Below are positions 9,283-19,773 of a stretch of DNA of 64,000 nt, one piece after another; positions within the stretch are counted from its first letter, which is position 1, and the number at the start of each line of letters is the position of its first letter. The stretch comes from Staphylococcus pettenkoferi (lineage in GTDB: Bacteria; Bacillota; Bacilli; Staphylococcales; Staphylococcaceae). The translations under genes and the position numbers were made by a program. The stretch covers positions 62,001 to 126,000 of the forward strand of contig NZ_JANSKK010000003.1 of NCBI RefSeq assembly GCF_026659735.1. Reading direction: 5' to 3'. Under the pieces are notes generated by a model. It made no database searches. It saw nothing but the letters and a program-made list of their open reading frames with translations, and was not told the DNA's origin.

Positions 9283-9325
9283 AAACAAGCTCCGTTTTAG
9301 CATTGATCTAAAACGGAGCTTGTTT
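9283..9325. terminator. Terminator of the urease operon
   Basis: Eighteen-base complementary arms (AAACAAGCTCCGTTTTAG and its complement) around a seven-base loop, placed directly after the ureD stop. A and T runs on both sides allow use in either direction. Confidence 0.85.
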
Positions 9326-9331
9326 CTTCTA

Positions 9332-10174
9332 TTAATATTTGCGTAAGAAGGGTGTTTCTCTATCGAATATTTCTTTGACGACTTTTTCTTGAACGTGACC
9401 TAATAAGCGTTCGATGACTTGTGTTTTGCGTGCAAGAATGCGGATGTTGAAGCCGTGGGTTGGCAGTTGTGATATGGCGAAGCGACAGTCTAAATCTTGT
9501 GCTGCAGCTTTCATCACTTCGTACAGATGGTCAATCATCTTCTGCGTGACGTCTGGATGGATAAAGTAACATGAGCCGAGATGTGTGTAGTCTTCCATAT
9601 AGCCAATACCGCCCACCGCGTCTTTCGCAGGATTCAAGCGTAAGTTATCGAAGACGACGAGCTCGTTATCGACGTAGATTTCATTAATTAGGTGCAGTTG
9701 TTCGTAGCTGAAATCGGAATCTTCGCTAGAGTAGCCAGGCGTCAGAATATCGGTGTAGAAGATACTACCTGTTGGGCTGAGGTTAAAATGATTATGTTGG
9801 AAGAAGTTCGCATGTTCGTAAGCGATAATCGGATCACCTACGTATTCTAGATAGGCGTGCTCTCCGATATTAAAAGTCTGGTATTGTTCGACATGGTCTT
9901 CCAGTGTTTTATAAATCTTTGTTGCACCTTGAGATGTCAGGGTCACAGCTGCGTCTTCTTCAACATCAAAGTTCATGCGATAGCGGTCGCCATCTAAGTA
10001 ACCACCTCCGACATTAACGATGTAAAAAGTCGGAATCGTAGACCCATTCAAGTAAATAGGACGCATGACCTTTAAGGCTTTTTCAAAAAAGATGTCACGT
10101 GCGACTGACTTTCTACCATTATGAAAGACCGTTAAATCGAGTTCTCCTGTCCACTTAGGTTGTTGTGCTGTCAT
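9332..10174 (-). CDS. ureD: Urease accessory protein UreD (UreH)
   Basis: A 280-residue UreD, the scaffold that binds apo-urease and receives UreF and UreG so that nickel and CO2 can be delivered to the active-site lysine. The family's central pattern is present ([39 protein letters not shown], split here from residues about 48-90). It is the last gene of the operon; its ATG overlaps the ureG stop (TAATG), implying coupled translation. The final 50 codons favour A or C in the third position, in line with the neighbouring repeat island. Confidence 0.93.
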   Translation of the reverse strand: MTAQQPKWTGELDLTVFHNGRKSVARDIFFEKALKVMRPIYLNGSTIPTFYIVNVGGGYLDGDRYRMNFDVEEDAAVTLTSQGATKIYKTLEDHVEQYQTFNIGEHAYLEYVGDPIIAYEHANFFQHNHFNLSPTGSIFYTDILTPGYSSEDSDFSYEQLHLINEIYVDNELVVFDNLRLNPAKDAVGGIGYMEDYTHLGSCYFIHPDVTQKMIDHLYEVMKAAAQDLDCRFAISQLPTHGFNIRILARKTQVIERLLGHVQEKVVKEIFDRETPFLRKY

Positions 10175-10794
10175 TACTCTAATCCTTTGAGAAAGACGTC
10201 GCGTTCGATCCAGTTGATGACGTCGTCGAGACCTTCGTCTGTCTTGAGGTTAGTGAAAGCAAATGGGCGTTCGCCACGGAATGTGCGTGTATCGGCTTCC
10301 ATTTGTTCGAGTGAAGCACCTACGTGAGGGGCTAAGTCGGTTTTGTTGATGACGAAGAAGTCGGATTTGATCATACCTTGTCCACCTTTACGTGGAATCT
10401 TCTCACCTTGAGCAACGTCGATGATATAGATTGAGAAGTCGACCAGTTCGGGACTGAATGTCGCTGCAAGGTTGTCGCCGCCTGATTCGATAAAGATGAG
10501 CTCGATGTCATCGTTACGTTCTTTAAGTTCATCAATAGCAGCGAAGTTCATTGAAGCATCTTCACGAATCGCTGTATGAGGACAGCCGCCTGTTTCAACA
10601 CCAATGATGCGATCTTCAGGTAGCACACCTGTATCGACGAGAATCTTTTCGTCTTCTTTCGTGTAAATATCGTTAGTAATAACGCCGATGCTCATATCTT
10701 TAGCAAGGCGTTTGACAATTTTTTCTACGAGTTGAGTTTTACCCGCACCTACAGGACCTCCGATACCAATTTTAACTGTATCTGTCACAGTCAA
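10174..10794 (-). CDS. ureG: Urease accessory GTPase UreG
   Basis: A 206-residue SIMIBI GTPase that supplies nickel for urease maturation. Visible parts are a P-loop [11 protein letters not shown] (residues 13-23), a nickel-binding CPH motif in [15 protein letters not shown], the Glu-Ser-Gly-Gly motif ([14 protein letters not shown]) and a base-recognition motif NKTDLA. It lies 27 bases after ureF and overlaps ureD. Length and sequence are standard for staphylococci. Confidence 0.95.
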   Translation of the reverse strand: MTVTDTVKIGIGGPVGAGKTQLVEKIVKRLAKDMSIGVITNDIYTKEDEKILVDTGVLPEDRIIGVETGGCPHTAIREDASMNFAAIDELKERNDDIELIFIESGGDNLAATFSPELVDFSIYIIDVAQGEKIPRKGGQGMIKSDFFVINKTDLAPHVGASLEQMEADTRTFRGERPFAFTNLKTDEGLDDVINWIERDVFLKGLE

Positions 10795-10821
10795 TTCCTC
10801 CTTTGAAATAGCTATTTAGAT

Positions 10822-11511
10822 TTATGAGATAAAAATGCGGACGTTGACATGCTCGTGCTCCATCTGGTTGAGTTCAAGACCTGGAGCGGTAATGCCAAGT
10901 TCGGATTCGTCAATATCGAATATATGTTGTCGCACGGCGGTAATCGTCGGATACATACGATGGACAATGCGCTGACCTGCTGTCTGACCGAGCGGAATTG
11001 CACGCACTGCGTTCTGAGTGAGACTCGACACGTTCTGATAAAGGTAATAGTCGATGATGGACGGTAGATCGACACCTAAATAGTGACCGAGCATCGTAAA
11101 GCAAATGGCAGGGTGCAACTTGGCTTTCTTGTCTACCATTTGTTGATGATACCAAGCAATCCACTTACTGTCGTAAAGTTCCATAGCGAGTTTGACCATG
11201 CGTGTGCCCATCTGTTTCGTACCTTGACGGGTCTCTTTCGGCAAGCTTTGAACGAAGATGAGACGATCTAAGTACAGAATCTTGTCTGTATCCTCGTTGT
11301 TGAGCGCTTCATATACGAGGCGCATCGTTAAACCATCAGAATACGTAAGTTGTTCATTGAGGAAGAGCTGAAGCCACTCATGGAAAGTAGCTTCATCATG
11401 AACGACATCGCGTTGAATGTACGTTTCGAGACCCATTGAATGACTGAAAGCGCCAGTTGGAAATTGTGAATCACAGAATTGAAAGAGCCGTAAAGCTTGA
11501 TGATCAATCAT
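10822..11511 (-). CDS. ureF: Urease accessory protein UreF
   Basis: A 229-residue all-helical UreF, which joins UreD and UreG and gates GTP hydrolysis during urease activation. It starts [20 protein letters not shown] and ends [19 protein letters not shown], both typical ends of staphylococcal UreF. Its start overlaps the ureE end by eight bases. The spacing within the operon suggests one transcript from ureA to ureD. Confidence 0.94.
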   Translation of the reverse strand: MIDHQALRLFQFCDSQFPTGAFSHSMGLETYIQRDVVHDEATFHEWLQLFLNEQLTYSDGLTMRLVYEALNNEDTDKILYLDRLIFVQSLPKETRQGTKQMGTRMVKLAMELYDSKWIAWYHQQMVDKKAKLHPAICFTMLGHYLGVDLPSIIDYYLYQNVSSLTQNAVRAIPLGQTAGQRIVHRMYPTITAVRQHIFDIDESELGITAPGLELNQMEHEHVNVRIFIS

Positions 11512-11956
11512 GAGAGTGTCCTATATGGCGGAATGCTTGATTGACTTTACGTGCTTCATGACTGTATGGAATGCCTAAGTCTTTCAATAAATCTTCGACG
11601 AGATAGTCATATTGTACGAGCATCTCTGTTTCTGTGAATTGTGCTGGCATATGACGGTTACCGAGTTGGTGGGCGATGTCACCCATTTCTTTCAGTGATC
11701 GCGGTTTTATGACGAGTAAATCTTCAGAGTTGACGTCGACGATAATCATGTTGTCGTCGTCTTTATAGAGAATGTCTCCATATTGTAAATCGATGGGGTT
11801 TTTTAAACGGATGCCGATTTCGTTACCGTGATCCGTCGTTACGCGTTGAATGCGTTTAACTAAATCAGAGTTCTCTAGGTAGACCTTTTCCGTATGAATG
11901 TTCTTCTCATCAGGGCTTAAGTGTGCGATGTTTCCTTGAATTTCTTCAACTATCAT
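11504..11956 (-). CDS. ureE: Urease nickel chaperone UreE
   Basis: A 150-residue nickel-binding chaperone. The start [13 protein letters not shown] matches known staphylococcal UreE; an upstream in-frame ATG would add seven residues but places the GGAGC ribosome site inside the gene, so it is rejected. The C-terminus has a short histidine pattern (RHIGHSHD) instead of the long His tail of Klebsiella UreE. It lies between ureC and ureF, 21 bases after ureC. Confidence 0.93.
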   Translation of the reverse strand: MIVEEIQGNIAHLSPDEKNIHTEKVYLENSDLVKRIQRVTTDHGNEIGIRLKNPIDLQYGDILYKDDDNMIIVDVNSEDLLVIKPRSLKEMGDIAHQLGNRHMPAQFTETEMLVQYDYLVEDLLKDLGIPYSHEARKVNQAFRHIGHSHD

Positions 11957-11977
11957 CTTGATGTAAGCTCCTTTCAA

Positions 11978-13693
11978 TTAGAATAAGAAATAGCGTTGTG
12001 CGAGCGGTAATGTTTGTGCAGGTTCGCTCGTAATCTTTTCACCATCTACAAAGACTTCGTAAGTTTGTGGATCAACATCTAATTTCGGTGTCTCACTATT
12101 GTTCTTCATATCTTGTTTCGTTAAGTTACGAATGCCATGCACTGGACGTACTTTACTGCGTAGGCCGAGTACTTGTGCGATATCGTGTTCGAAAGCAGTC
12201 GTTGATACGAAAGTCATTGAGGTACCATTAATGTTAGAACCATATTGGCCGTACATACGACGGTATTTCATCGGTTCGGAAGTAGGGATAGAGCCGTTTG
12301 CATCGCCGTTAACTGCAGAGTTGATTAACCCGCCTTTAACGATGAGTTCAGGTTTCACTCCGAAGAATGCAGGATCCCAGATAACCAAGTCAGCAAGCTT
12401 ACCGCCTTCGATGGAACCGACATAGTCTGAAATACCATGTGTGATGGCAGGGTTAATGGTATATTTCGCGATATAGCGTTTGATACGGTTGTTGTCGTTG
12501 TATTCGCCGTCACCTTCTAGACTGCCACGTTGTTCTTTCATACGGTGTGCAACTTGCCAAGTTCTCGTGATGACTTCGCCGACACGTCCCATCGCTTGAG
12601 AGTCAGAGCTGATCATACTGAAGATACCCATGTCTTGTAAGACGTCCTCTGCAGCAATCGTTTCTTTACGGATACGAGAGTCTGCGAAAGCCACATCTTC
12701 TGGAATAGAAGCATTCAAGTGATGGGTGATCATAACCATATCGAGATGTTCGTCAATCGTGTTGTGTGTGTAAGGTAGGGTAGGATTCGTAGATGATGGG
12801 AGAACATGTGAATAGGATGCCGATTTGATTAAGTCAGGAGCGTGACCGCCACCTGCACCTTCCGTGTGGTACATGTGTAGCACGCGGCCTTTGACAGCTT
12901 TCATCGTATCTTCCATAAAGCCCGCTTCATTCAACGTATCTGCGTGTAGCGCGATTTGGACATCATAGTCGTCCGCTACAGAGAGTGCGTGATCGAGTGC
13001 GGAAGGTGTCGCACCCCAGTCTTCGTGTACTTTCAGACCGATTGCACCAGCGTGGATTTGTTCGATGAGCGCAGTGTGATTTGCCGCTTGTCCTTTACCA
13101 GTGAAGCCCACGTTCAATGGTAGTTCTTCTGCAGCTTGAAGCATGCGATGGATATGCCATGGACCCGGTGTTACGGTTGTCGCTTTCGCACCTTCTGATG
13201 CACCTGTACCGCCACCGATATGTGTGGTTATACCGCTTTCGAGTGCGACCTCGGCTTGTTCTGGATTGATAAAATGCACGTGCGTATCGATACCGCCAGC
13301 CGTCACAATTTTACCTTCGCCAGCAATGATGTCTGTCGTTGAACCGATAATAATGTCCACGTTGTCCATGATGTCTGGGTTCCCCGCTTTACCGATTTTC
13401 ATAATGTAGCCATTCTTCACACCGATATCTGCTTTCACAATTTTGTCGTAATCAAGGATTAAGGCGTTAGTAATGACGAGATCTGCGACATTTTTATCAT
13501 CACGTGTCACATTCGGATTCATCGCCATACCATCACGGATAGATTTACCGCCACCGAATGTCGCTTCGTCTCCGTAAGTCGCGTAGTCCTTTTCGACATG
13601 CGCAAATAAGTTTGTGTCACCTAATCGTACAGAATCGCCCGTCGTCGGACCATAGAGACTCGTATATTGTGATTGCGTCATTTTGAAACTCAT
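11978..13693 (-). CDS. ureC: Urease alpha (catalytic) subunit UreC
   Basis: A 571-residue urease large subunit hydrolysing urea to ammonia and carbamate in the cytosol. By count, the nickel ligands are His138 and His140 (DTHVH), carbamylated Lys221 (GLKVHEDWG), His250 (ALHAD), His276 ([11 protein letters not shown]) and Asp364 (SSDSQ). The flap residue next to His324 is Thr323 (MVMITHHL), where most ureases have Cys; threonine here is known from staphylococcal urease (S. xylosus). The ATG overlaps the stop of the restored ureB frame by ATGA, showing the ancestral coupling. Confidence 0.97.
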   Translation of the reverse strand: MSFKMTQSQYTSLYGPTTGDSVRLGDTNLFAHVEKDYATYGDEATFGGGKSIRDGMAMNPNVTRDDKNVADLVITNALILDYDKIVKADIGVKNGYIMKIGKAGNPDIMDNVDIIIGSTTDIIAGEGKIVTAGGIDTHVHFINPEQAEVALESGITTHIGGGTGASEGAKATTVTPGPWHIHRMLQAAEELPLNVGFTGKGQAANHTALIEQIHAGAIGLKVHEDWGATPSALDHALSVADDYDVQIALHADTLNEAGFMEDTMKAVKGRVLHMYHTEGAGGGHAPDLIKSASYSHVLPSSTNPTLPYTHNTIDEHLDMVMITHHLNASIPEDVAFADSRIRKETIAAEDVLQDMGIFSMISSDSQAMGRVGEVITRTWQVAHRMKEQRGSLEGDGEYNDNNRIKRYIAKYTINPAITHGISDYVGSIEGGKLADLVIWDPAFFGVKPELIVKGGLINSAVNGDANGSIPTSEPMKYRRMYGQYGSNINGTSMTFVSTTAFEHDIAQVLGLRSKVRPVHGIRNLTKQDMKNNSETPKLDVDPQTYEVFVDGEKITSEPAQTLPLAQRYFLF

Positions 13694-14111
13694 TGGTCAT
13701 ACCCACTTTCTTTATTAGCATTCTCAGAACCTTCGTCTTCTGCAGCGATAATCTTAGAATCATCACTCGTATCATCTTCACCAGGTTTCACGACACGTGA
13801 TTCATCGACTTATCGTTCACTTCACCATGGAAGCCGAAGATACGACGATTACCGCCATATTCAACGAGTTGAATGTCCTTTTCATCGCCAGGTTCGAAAC
13901 GGACAGCTGCACCTGCTGGAATGTCGAGATGCTTACCGTACGCTTTCTCACGTTCGAAGTCTAAAGCAGGATTCGCTTCATAGAAATGATAGTGCGAACC
14001 CACTTGGACTGGACGATCTCCTGTATTCTTCACTGTTAATCGTGTTTCATGATGCTCTTGATTGACCGTAATTTCAGTATTTTTAACTTTAATTTCACCA
14101 GGTTTCATCAT
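13690..14111 (-). pseudogene. ureB: Urease beta subunit UreB, C-terminal frameshift
   Basis: The open frame (13788-14111) encodes 107 residues, starting [18 protein letters not shown] and including [14 protein letters not shown] and [12 protein letters not shown]. It stops at NDKSMNHVS. Adding one base near 13799-13806 gives [14 protein letters not shown] and continues to GYDQ, with a stop that overlaps the ureC ATG. That would restore about 140 residues, close to the usual staphylococcal UreB length (about 136). The lost part is the acidic tail, not the conserved fold, so the short product may still assemble. Either a sequencing slip or a real one-base deletion is possible. GAGGAGG precedes the start. 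Confidence 0.85.
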
Positions 14112-14120
14112 ACGACCTCC

Positions 14121-14423
14121 TCAGACGATAGGGTGGTGGACAGTGATGAGTTTCGTACCGTCAGGAAATGTCGCTTCGACTTCCATCTCAGTTAACATAT
14201 CTGCAACACCTTCCATCACGTCGTCCTCATTTAAGATTTGTTTACCATAGCTCATCAATTCAGCTACTGATTTACCATCTCGAGCCCCTTCGAGTAGTTC
14301 GTAGCTGATGATTGCCATTGCTTCAGGATAGTTCAGTTTCAGCCCACGTTGTTGACGTCTGCGAGCTACATCTGCAGCGACCACCAACATGAGTTTATCT
14401 TGTTCACGTTGAGTAAAATGCAC
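14121..14423 (-). CDS. ureA: Urease gamma subunit UreA
   Basis: A 100-residue urease gamma subunit, full length, ending [15 protein letters not shown]. It has the structural signature [19 protein letters not shown] and ends nine bases before ureB. The start is GTG (reading [13 protein letters not shown]), as in other staphylococci, with AGGGA upstream. First gene of the ureABCEFGD operon; the promoter must lie in the 216-base gap shared with the divergent urea channel gene. Confidence 0.95.
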   Translation of the reverse strand: MHFTQREQDKLMLVVAADVARRRQQRGLKLNYPEAMAIISYELLEGARDGKSVAELMSYGKQILNEDDVMEGVADMLTEMEVEATFPDGTKLITVHHPIV

Positions 14424-14595
14424 AGCGTTCCCTACTTTCTGTAAAAATATTGTGTGTAAAACTATTTAATACTGTCTATTTATAATGTTATTCCTAATTA
14501 TGTGCTACTACAAGAAAAAAGCTAAAACTAAATAATCACTACTAACATTAATAGTGTAATTATGAAAAATGTATTACTTTATATTTTTGGAATTA

Positions 14596-14622
14596 TATAA
14601 TAGTATTGGTTTGTATAACCAA
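14596..14622 (+). promoter_or_regulatory. Promoter -10 and operator-like palindrome before the urea channel gene
   Basis: A TATAAT (14596-14601) is followed by TTGGTT-TGTAT-AACCAA (14606-14622), a six-base-arm inverted repeat placed where a repressor would cover the transcription start. The regulator is unknown; a nickel or nitrogen regulator would make sense by context. Confidence 0.4.
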
Positions 14623-14639
14623 ATTGAGAAGGTGAGGAC

Positions 14640-15542
14640 TTGAATTACATACGCATTATTCTTCGCAATATTTCGCAAGTATTATTGATTAACAACGCGT
14701 GGACCGGTTTGTTGATTCTCATCGGTTTATGGATTGGCAGCATTGAAGTCGGTATCATGACTTTAATCGCGAGTATTGTCGCTCTGTTGTTAGCGCCTTG
14801 GACAAACTATTCTGAAGCGGAGATTAAAGAGGGACTCGCAGGTTTTAACCCTGTACTGACGGCGATTGCGCTGACGCTCTTTCTCTCTAACGAGTGGTAT
14901 AGCTATGTTGTAGTGCTCGTAGCGATTGTCATTACTTTACCCATCGGCTCAGCGTTCAGAGAGTTCTTCAAGCCATTTAATGTTCCGATGTTGACAATGC
15001 CGTACGTCTTCATCAGTTGGATTATCTTGTTGATGTCTTTCCAATTTGAATTCATCAATGCGAACGTCAACATTTTACCGGACAAGGTGCATGAGATTGA
15101 ATACTCACACCATCCGATACAGATGATTACGGCGTTCTTTACAGGATTTAGTGAAATCTTTCTGCTAAAAAGTCTCCTCGCAGGGATTCTGATACTCATC
15201 GGAATCTTCGTTGCCTCACGTAAAGCAGGACTCTACGCCATACTCGCTAACCTCATCGGTTTAGGTGTTGTGATGTTGATGGGTGCTAATCATGACGAGG
15301 TCAACGAAGGTCTCTTTGGCTACAACGTTATCTTGACGACACTCGCACTCGGTGTGGCCTTTAACACGCGTCTACATCGCATCATAAGTATCGTGCTCGG
15401 TATCTTGTTGACGATTGTGCTACATGCCGGACTGACGACTTTACTCACACCATTTGGAATTCCAGTATTTACCTTGCCATTTATCGTGGCGACGTGGATC
15501 ATGTTGTTTGCAGGTTCAAGTATGAAAGTGCAGGATGATTAG
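14640..15542 (+). CDS. yut: Urea transporter (UT family)
   Basis: A 300-residue polytopic membrane protein of the urea-channel family. The two-fold pseudo-repeat is visible as LAPWTNYSEAEIKEGLAGFNPVLTAIAL and MGANHDEVNEGLFGYNVILTTLAL, each with the Glu-Gly-Leu-x-Gly-x-Asn motif lining the pore. The start is TTG with AAGGTGAGG just upstream. It is divergent from ureA; together they bring in and split urea. Ten hydrophobic segments fit the family. Confidence 0.92.
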   Translation: MNYIRIILRNISQVLLINNAWTGLLILIGLWIGSIEVGIMTLIASIVALLLAPWTNYSEAEIKEGLAGFNPVLTAIALTLFLSNEWYSYVVVLVAIVITLPIGSAFREFFKPFNVPMLTMPYVFISWIILLMSFQFEFINANVNILPDKVHEIEYSHHPIQMITAFFTGFSEIFLLKSLLAGILILIGIFVASRKAGLYAILANLIGLGVVMLMGANHDEVNEGLFGYNVILTTLALGVAFNTRLHRIISIVLGILLTIVLHAGLTTLLTPFGIPVFTLPFIVATWIMLFAGSSMKVQDD

Positions 15543-15724
15543 CTTATTGAAAAAGAGTGAGGGAGAGCGGGAGTAAGTGAATCACCGTTTTACCTTTGTA
15601 AATGATGTATTTGAACGAATAACAGTGTGGGGACTGCGTAAATAATATGATGAGGGTCTCCGTCAATGAGTGACAACTTTATATAAGAAGCATGGATAAT
15701 AAGATTGAAAGAAGGAATGGAACC

Positions 15725-17203
15725 ATGAAGAAAGTAATCGCAATGATTGCTTCATGTACATTACTCCTTGCAGGATGTGGTTCTGCAAGTCAGAAAGATC
15801 AAGCGCAGACATTGAATGTGGAGATTCCACTGAAAACGACGTCGATTGCGCCGTATGATACCGATGTGCCTGTGAAGATTGGTGCAGTAGAAGCGCTTTT
15901 TAAAGCTCAGTCTAACGGCAAAGTGAAGAAAGAATTAGTGAAATCTTATCATCAACCATCAAATAAAGAATTGGACTTGACGTTGAAAGATGACATTCAT
16001 TTTCAAAATGGGAAAAAGCTGACAGGACAAAAGGTGAAAGAGAGTCTAGAAGAAAGCTTGGATAACAGTGGCCTCGTCAAAGGGTCGTTACCTATCAAGT
16101 CAATTGAAGCGGATGGGCAAGAGGTGAAGATTCATACCTCTAAAGCGTATCCAGAACTCGTGTCAGAATTGGCGAGTCCGTTCGCAGGAATTTATGATAC
16201 GAAAGCAAAAGGGAATGTGAAGAAACAACCAGTAGGTACAGGCCCTTATCAAATCAAACACTATCGTCAATCGCAATCGATTGAAGCGGATCGTTACGAA
16301 GACTACTGGAAAGGTAAGCCGAAGATGCATCATCTGAAAGTGACTTACCAAGAAGATGGCGATAAACGAACGAGTGACTTGAAAGGAGGTCGCGCAGACG
16401 TCATTACAGATGTGCCTGTTGAGAAGATGAATAGCTTGAAGAAAGATGACAAGACGAAAGTGTCCAATGTATCAGGTTTCAGAACGAGCTTGTTACTCTA
16501 CAATCATACGAGCGATAAAGTGAATAAAGATGTGCGAGAAGCCTTGGATCGTGTGATTGATAGAGATAGTATCACAAAACATATCTATAAAGGTTACGCA
16601 CACCCCGCGACAGGGCCGTTTAATGACAAATTAGATTATATTAAAAATCAAGAACCGACTGCTCAAGATATTCAAAAAGCGAAGCAGTTATTGAAAGATG
16701 AAGGCTACGATCAACATCATCCGTTGAAATTGAAGATGGTGAGCTATGATGGACGTCCAGAACTGCCTAAGATTGCGCAAGTGATTGAATCAGATGCGAA
16801 GAAAGCGAATATCGACCTTGATATCCGCAACGTGGATGATATTGAAGGTTACTTGAAGAATAAGGAACAATGGGATGTATCGATGTATAGCTTTGGTACC
16901 TTACCGCGTGGAGACACAGGCTATTTCTTCAACCAAGCGTATATGCCAGATGGTGCGATTAATAAAGGCGATTATCACAATCAGCATGTGGTGGACTTGA
17001 TTCATCAATTGAATACGACGGTAAATACACAAGACCGTCATCAATTGACCGATCAAATTCTGAAGGCATCAGATAAGGATCAAGCCAACAGTTACATCGC
17101 CTACAATGACACGCTCATTGCGATGAACCATAAAGTGAAACACCTTCAAGCTTCACCAGAAGATATTTACTTGGTAGATTACAAGGTGGATAAAGACACA
17201 TGA
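15725..17203 (+). CDS. nikA: Nickel/peptide-type ABC transporter binding lipoprotein
   Basis: A 492-residue solute-binding protein of the SBP_bac_5 (OppA/NikA) family. It has a lipoprotein signal with LLLAGC; Cys19 would be acylated. The family motif GTGPYQIKHY and a YNHTSDKVNKDVREALDRVIDRDSI stretch are present. The start at 15725 is chosen because AGAAGGAA precedes it and it begins the signal peptide; an upstream ATG in frame lacks a site. The neighbours are a full permease/ATPase set and the urease cluster, so nickel or a nickel-chelate is the likely cargo; a peptide cargo is not excluded. Confidence 0.75.
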   Translation: MKKVIAMIASCTLLLAGCGSASQKDQAQTLNVEIPLKTTSIAPYDTDVPVKIGAVEALFKAQSNGKVKKELVKSYHQPSNKELDLTLKDDIHFQNGKKLTGQKVKESLEESLDNSGLVKGSLPIKSIEADGQEVKIHTSKAYPELVSELASPFAGIYDTKAKGNVKKQPVGTGPYQIKHYRQSQSIEADRYEDYWKGKPKMHHLKVTYQEDGDKRTSDLKGGRADVITDVPVEKMNSLKKDDKTKVSNVSGFRTSLLLYNHTSDKVNKDVREALDRVIDRDSITKHIYKGYAHPATGPFNDKLDYIKNQEPTAQDIQKAKQLLKDEGYDQHHPLKLKMVSYDGRPELPKIAQVIESDAKKANIDLDIRNVDDIEGYLKNKEQWDVSMYSFGTLPRGDTGYFFNQAYMPDGAINKGDYHNQHVVDLIHQLNTTVNTQDRHQLTDQILKASDKDQANSYIAYNDTLIAMNHKVKHLQASPEDIYLVDYKVDKDT

Positions 17204-18186
17204 TTGTAAAAAGCATACTTTCTAGAATAGGACAAATGATCATCGTATTATTTGTCCTTTCTACTGTGACGTTTATCTTAATGAAACTCGCGCCTGGAGA
17301 CCCAGTAGACAAGATACTTCATCTCGATGAAGCGAATGTCTCTCATCAACAGGTTGAACAAACACGTGAAAGTTTAGGCTTGAACGCTTCCTTTCTATCG
17401 CAATACATTCATTGGTTAGGCCAAGTGATACATCTTGACTTCGGACATAGTTATCAAACCGGAGAGCCAGTGACACAAGAATTGTTGTATTATACACCAC
17501 CTACGCTGATCATAGCTGGCGCGACAATTGGAGTAGTCTTTCTCGTGACGGTTCCACTTGGGATACTCGCAGCGAAATACTATCAACGTACTTTGGACCG
17601 AGTGATTCGTATCGTCACTTCCTTTGTAGTCAGCATCCCTTCGTTCTTTATCGGCATTATATTAATTTACTGTCTGAGTGAGCATCTCCATTGGTTGCCG
17701 TCATCAGGCATTGATTCGCCTTTAAGCTATGTGATGCCTGTCGTCGCACTAAGTCTGGGTATGAGTGCTTACTATGTGCGGCTCATGCGTTCACGTCTCG
17801 TTGAGGGCTATCATTCACGTGAAGTGCAAGCGTCTCGCAACCGTGGGCTTTCGGAACGCTTTATTTTACGTAAAGACATGTTACGTCCTGCGCTGATTCC
17901 CATCGTGACGATGCTAGGTATGTCGGTGGGCAGCTTAATAGGCGGAACCGTGGTCATTGAGAATTTATTCGGTATTCCAGGCATTGGTCACTTTCTCGTC
18001 GATAGTATTCGTGCACGTGATTATCCAGTCGTTCAAGGTGCTGTGCTGATGATTGGTTGCTTTGTGGTGCTCGCGAATACGATCAGTGACGTGATTCTTA
18101 TGTGGCTCGATCCAGAGCGACGTGTGCACACGCGTGTAGATCAGTCTGGTAAAAAGGACACGCCTAAAGGAGGAGGCATATTATGA
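17200..18186 (+). CDS. nikB: ABC transporter permease (NikB/OppB type)
   Basis: A 328-residue DppB/OppB-type permease, about six membrane helices. It starts IVKSILSRIGQMIIVLF with LVLST-like early helix and APGDP, and carries the EAA loop (EVQASRNRGLSERFILRKDMLRPALIPI) that docks to the ATPases, then the VVIENLFGIPGIG signature. Its ATG overlaps the nikA stop (ATGA), with AAGGTGG upstream. Second gene of the importer operon. Confidence 0.8.
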   Translation: MIVKSILSRIGQMIIVLFVLSTVTFILMKLAPGDPVDKILHLDEANVSHQQVEQTRESLGLNASFLSQYIHWLGQVIHLDFGHSYQTGEPVTQELLYYTPPTLIIAGATIGVVFLVTVPLGILAAKYYQRTLDRVIRIVTSFVVSIPSFFIGIILIYCLSEHLHWLPSSGIDSPLSYVMPVVALSLGMSAYYVRLMRSRLVEGYHSREVQASRNRGLSERFILRKDMLRPALIPIVTMLGMSVGSLIGGTVVIENLFGIPGIGHFLVDSIRARDYPVVQGAVLMIGCFVVLANTISDVILMWLDPERRVHTRVDQSGKKDTPKGGGIL

Positions 18187-19007
18187 ATAGATTGATGAAA
18201 GGCTCGAATTTGCCTATCCTCCTATGTTTGATTTATATGGTCATTATCGTGGCGAGTCAATTGTTCGTGAGTGCACATCAAGCGTTCGACGTCCACTTAG
18301 GTGAAACGTTACGTGCGCCCTCTAGTGCACATTGGTTAGGCACCGACGATTATGGACGTGATCTCTTTGCCCGCATTGTTATTGGTGCACGTTACACCCT
18401 TGTTGTAACACTGTTAACACTTGTTGTGACGGCAATTGTCGGTATTCCTTTAGGATTAGTAGCTGGCTATTATGGGGGATGGCTGAAGTCTGCGATGATG
18501 CGTTTAGTGGATATCGGCTTAAGCATCCCTGAATTTGTCTTAATGATTGCGCTTGCTAGCTTTTTCAAACCGAGCATCTGGACTTTAGTCATTGCGATTG
18601 TTCTGATTAAATGGATGACCTATACGCGGCTCACTTGTGCCTTAGTGAGTAGCGAAGTGACGAAACCGTACGCTCAGATGGCGCGATACTTTAATGTCCC
18701 CAATCTTGTCATTATGTGGAAACACTGCATGCGCCGGGCTTGGCCTTCGCTCATCGTAATTATGACGGTCGATTTCGGTAAGATTATTTTGTATATTTCA
18801 TCACTCTCATTCCTCGGTTTAGGCGCGCAACCCCCATCACCAGAGTGGGGAGCGATGCTGAATGCGGGTCGAAGTTATATGACGAGTCATCCGATTCTGA
18901 TGCTTGCGCCGGCTGCGATGATTTCTTTGACGATTCTACTCTTCAATTTAGCTGGAGATGCGTTACGAGATCGACTGTTAGACAAAGGAAGTGAATCTCA
19001 TGACTGA
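18183..19007 (+). CDS. nikC: ABC transporter permease (NikC/OppC type)
   Basis: A 274-residue DppC/OppC-type permease. The motif SAHWLGTDDYGRDLFARIVIGARYTL and the C-terminal SFLGLGAQPPSPEWGAMLN are textbook for this subfamily. It starts inside the nikB stop (ATGA overlap) after a strong GGAGGAGG. It pairs with NikB to form the channel. Substrate inference (nickel) comes only from the urease context. Confidence 0.8.
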   Translation: MNRLMKGSNLPILLCLIYMVIIVASQLFVSAHQAFDVHLGETLRAPSSAHWLGTDDYGRDLFARIVIGARYTLVVTLLTLVVTAIVGIPLGLVAGYYGGWLKSAMMRLVDIGLSIPEFVLMIALASFFKPSIWTLVIAIVLIKWMTYTRLTCALVSSEVTKPYAQMARYFNVPNLVIMWKHCMRRAWPSLIVIMTVDFGKIILYISSLSFLGLGAQPPSPEWGAMLNAGRSYMTSHPILMLAPAAMISLTILLFNLAGDALRDRLLDKGSESHD

Positions 19008-19773
19008 AGAAATATTAAGTGTGGAGCATCTTAGTGTGACAACTGAGACAGGCGACCCTCTTGTGCAGAATATGTCGTTGACGTTATTACGCAGTCATCT
19101 ACATATGTTGATTGGCGAAAGTGGCTCAGGTAAAAGTTTAACGGCGAAAGCGTTGATTGGGGCGCTTCCGAAAGATTTACACAGTTCTATGGAAGCTTTG
19201 TGTTATCAAGGTGAACAGCTGCAGTCTACTACATCACTTTTAGGACGTAAGGTTGGCTACATTGATCAAGATTATACGCATAGTTTCAATAATCATACGC
19301 GATTAGATAAACAACTTTCTGAGATTTATCGCTATCATTTTCAAGTATCACGTCAGCAAGCACAACGACGTGTGACGCAAGCGTTGAAGCGGGTGAATCT
19401 TGAACCTGCAATCGCACATGCCTATCGCTTTGAACTATCGGGCGGACAACTCGCTCGAATACAAATTGCAAGCGTCTTAATGTTGAATCCGGAAGTGATT
19501 ATTGCTGATGAACCACTTGCTTCATTAGATGTGCTGACAGGGAAAGCGATTATGGAACTATTGACGCACTTAACTGCGACTCACGGCCAAACACTGTTAC
19601 TCATTACGCATGATCTATCTCAAGCGCAACAACACAGTGATGTGATTGACGTGATGAAAGCGGGACAACATGTGGACCATTTAACTGCAGAAGATGTGAA
19701 ACAACAACGGATGACAGACTATACACGTCAACTCTTCGCAGCACGTAAACGACTTACGAAGGAGCAAAGCTAA
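19000..19773 (+). CDS. nikD: ABC transporter ATPase (NikD type)
   Basis: A 257-residue ATPase. Walker A GESGSGKSLTAK (about residues 39-50), signature LSGGQLARIQIA and Walker B VIIADEPLASLD are intact. The ATG at 19000 overlaps the end of nikC and has GGAAGTG upstream; the in-frame GTG at 18991 is part of that site and is rejected. It lacks the long C-terminal oligopeptide-binding extension of OppD proteins, as is usual for NikD-like members. Confidence 0.78.
   Translation: MTEEILSVEHLSVTTETGDPLVQNMSLTLLRSHLHMLIGESGSGKSLTAKALIGALPKDLHSSMEALCYQGEQLQSTTSLLGRKVGYIDQDYTHSFNNHTRLDKQLSEIYRYHFQVSRQQAQRRVTQALKRVNLEPAIAHAYRFELSGGQLARIQIASVLMLNPEVIIADEPLASLDVLTGKAIMELLTHLTATHGQTLLLITHDLSQAQQHSDVIDVMKAGQHVDHLTAEDVKQQRMTDYTRQLFAARKRLTKEQS

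Noticed and set aside
10910..11271. Several open frames on both strands within ureF
   Set aside because: Shadows of the conserved ureF frame without family similarity.
15543..15724. Riboswitch before the nickel-type importer
   Set aside because: No convincing paired structure or known motif could be drawn by eye.
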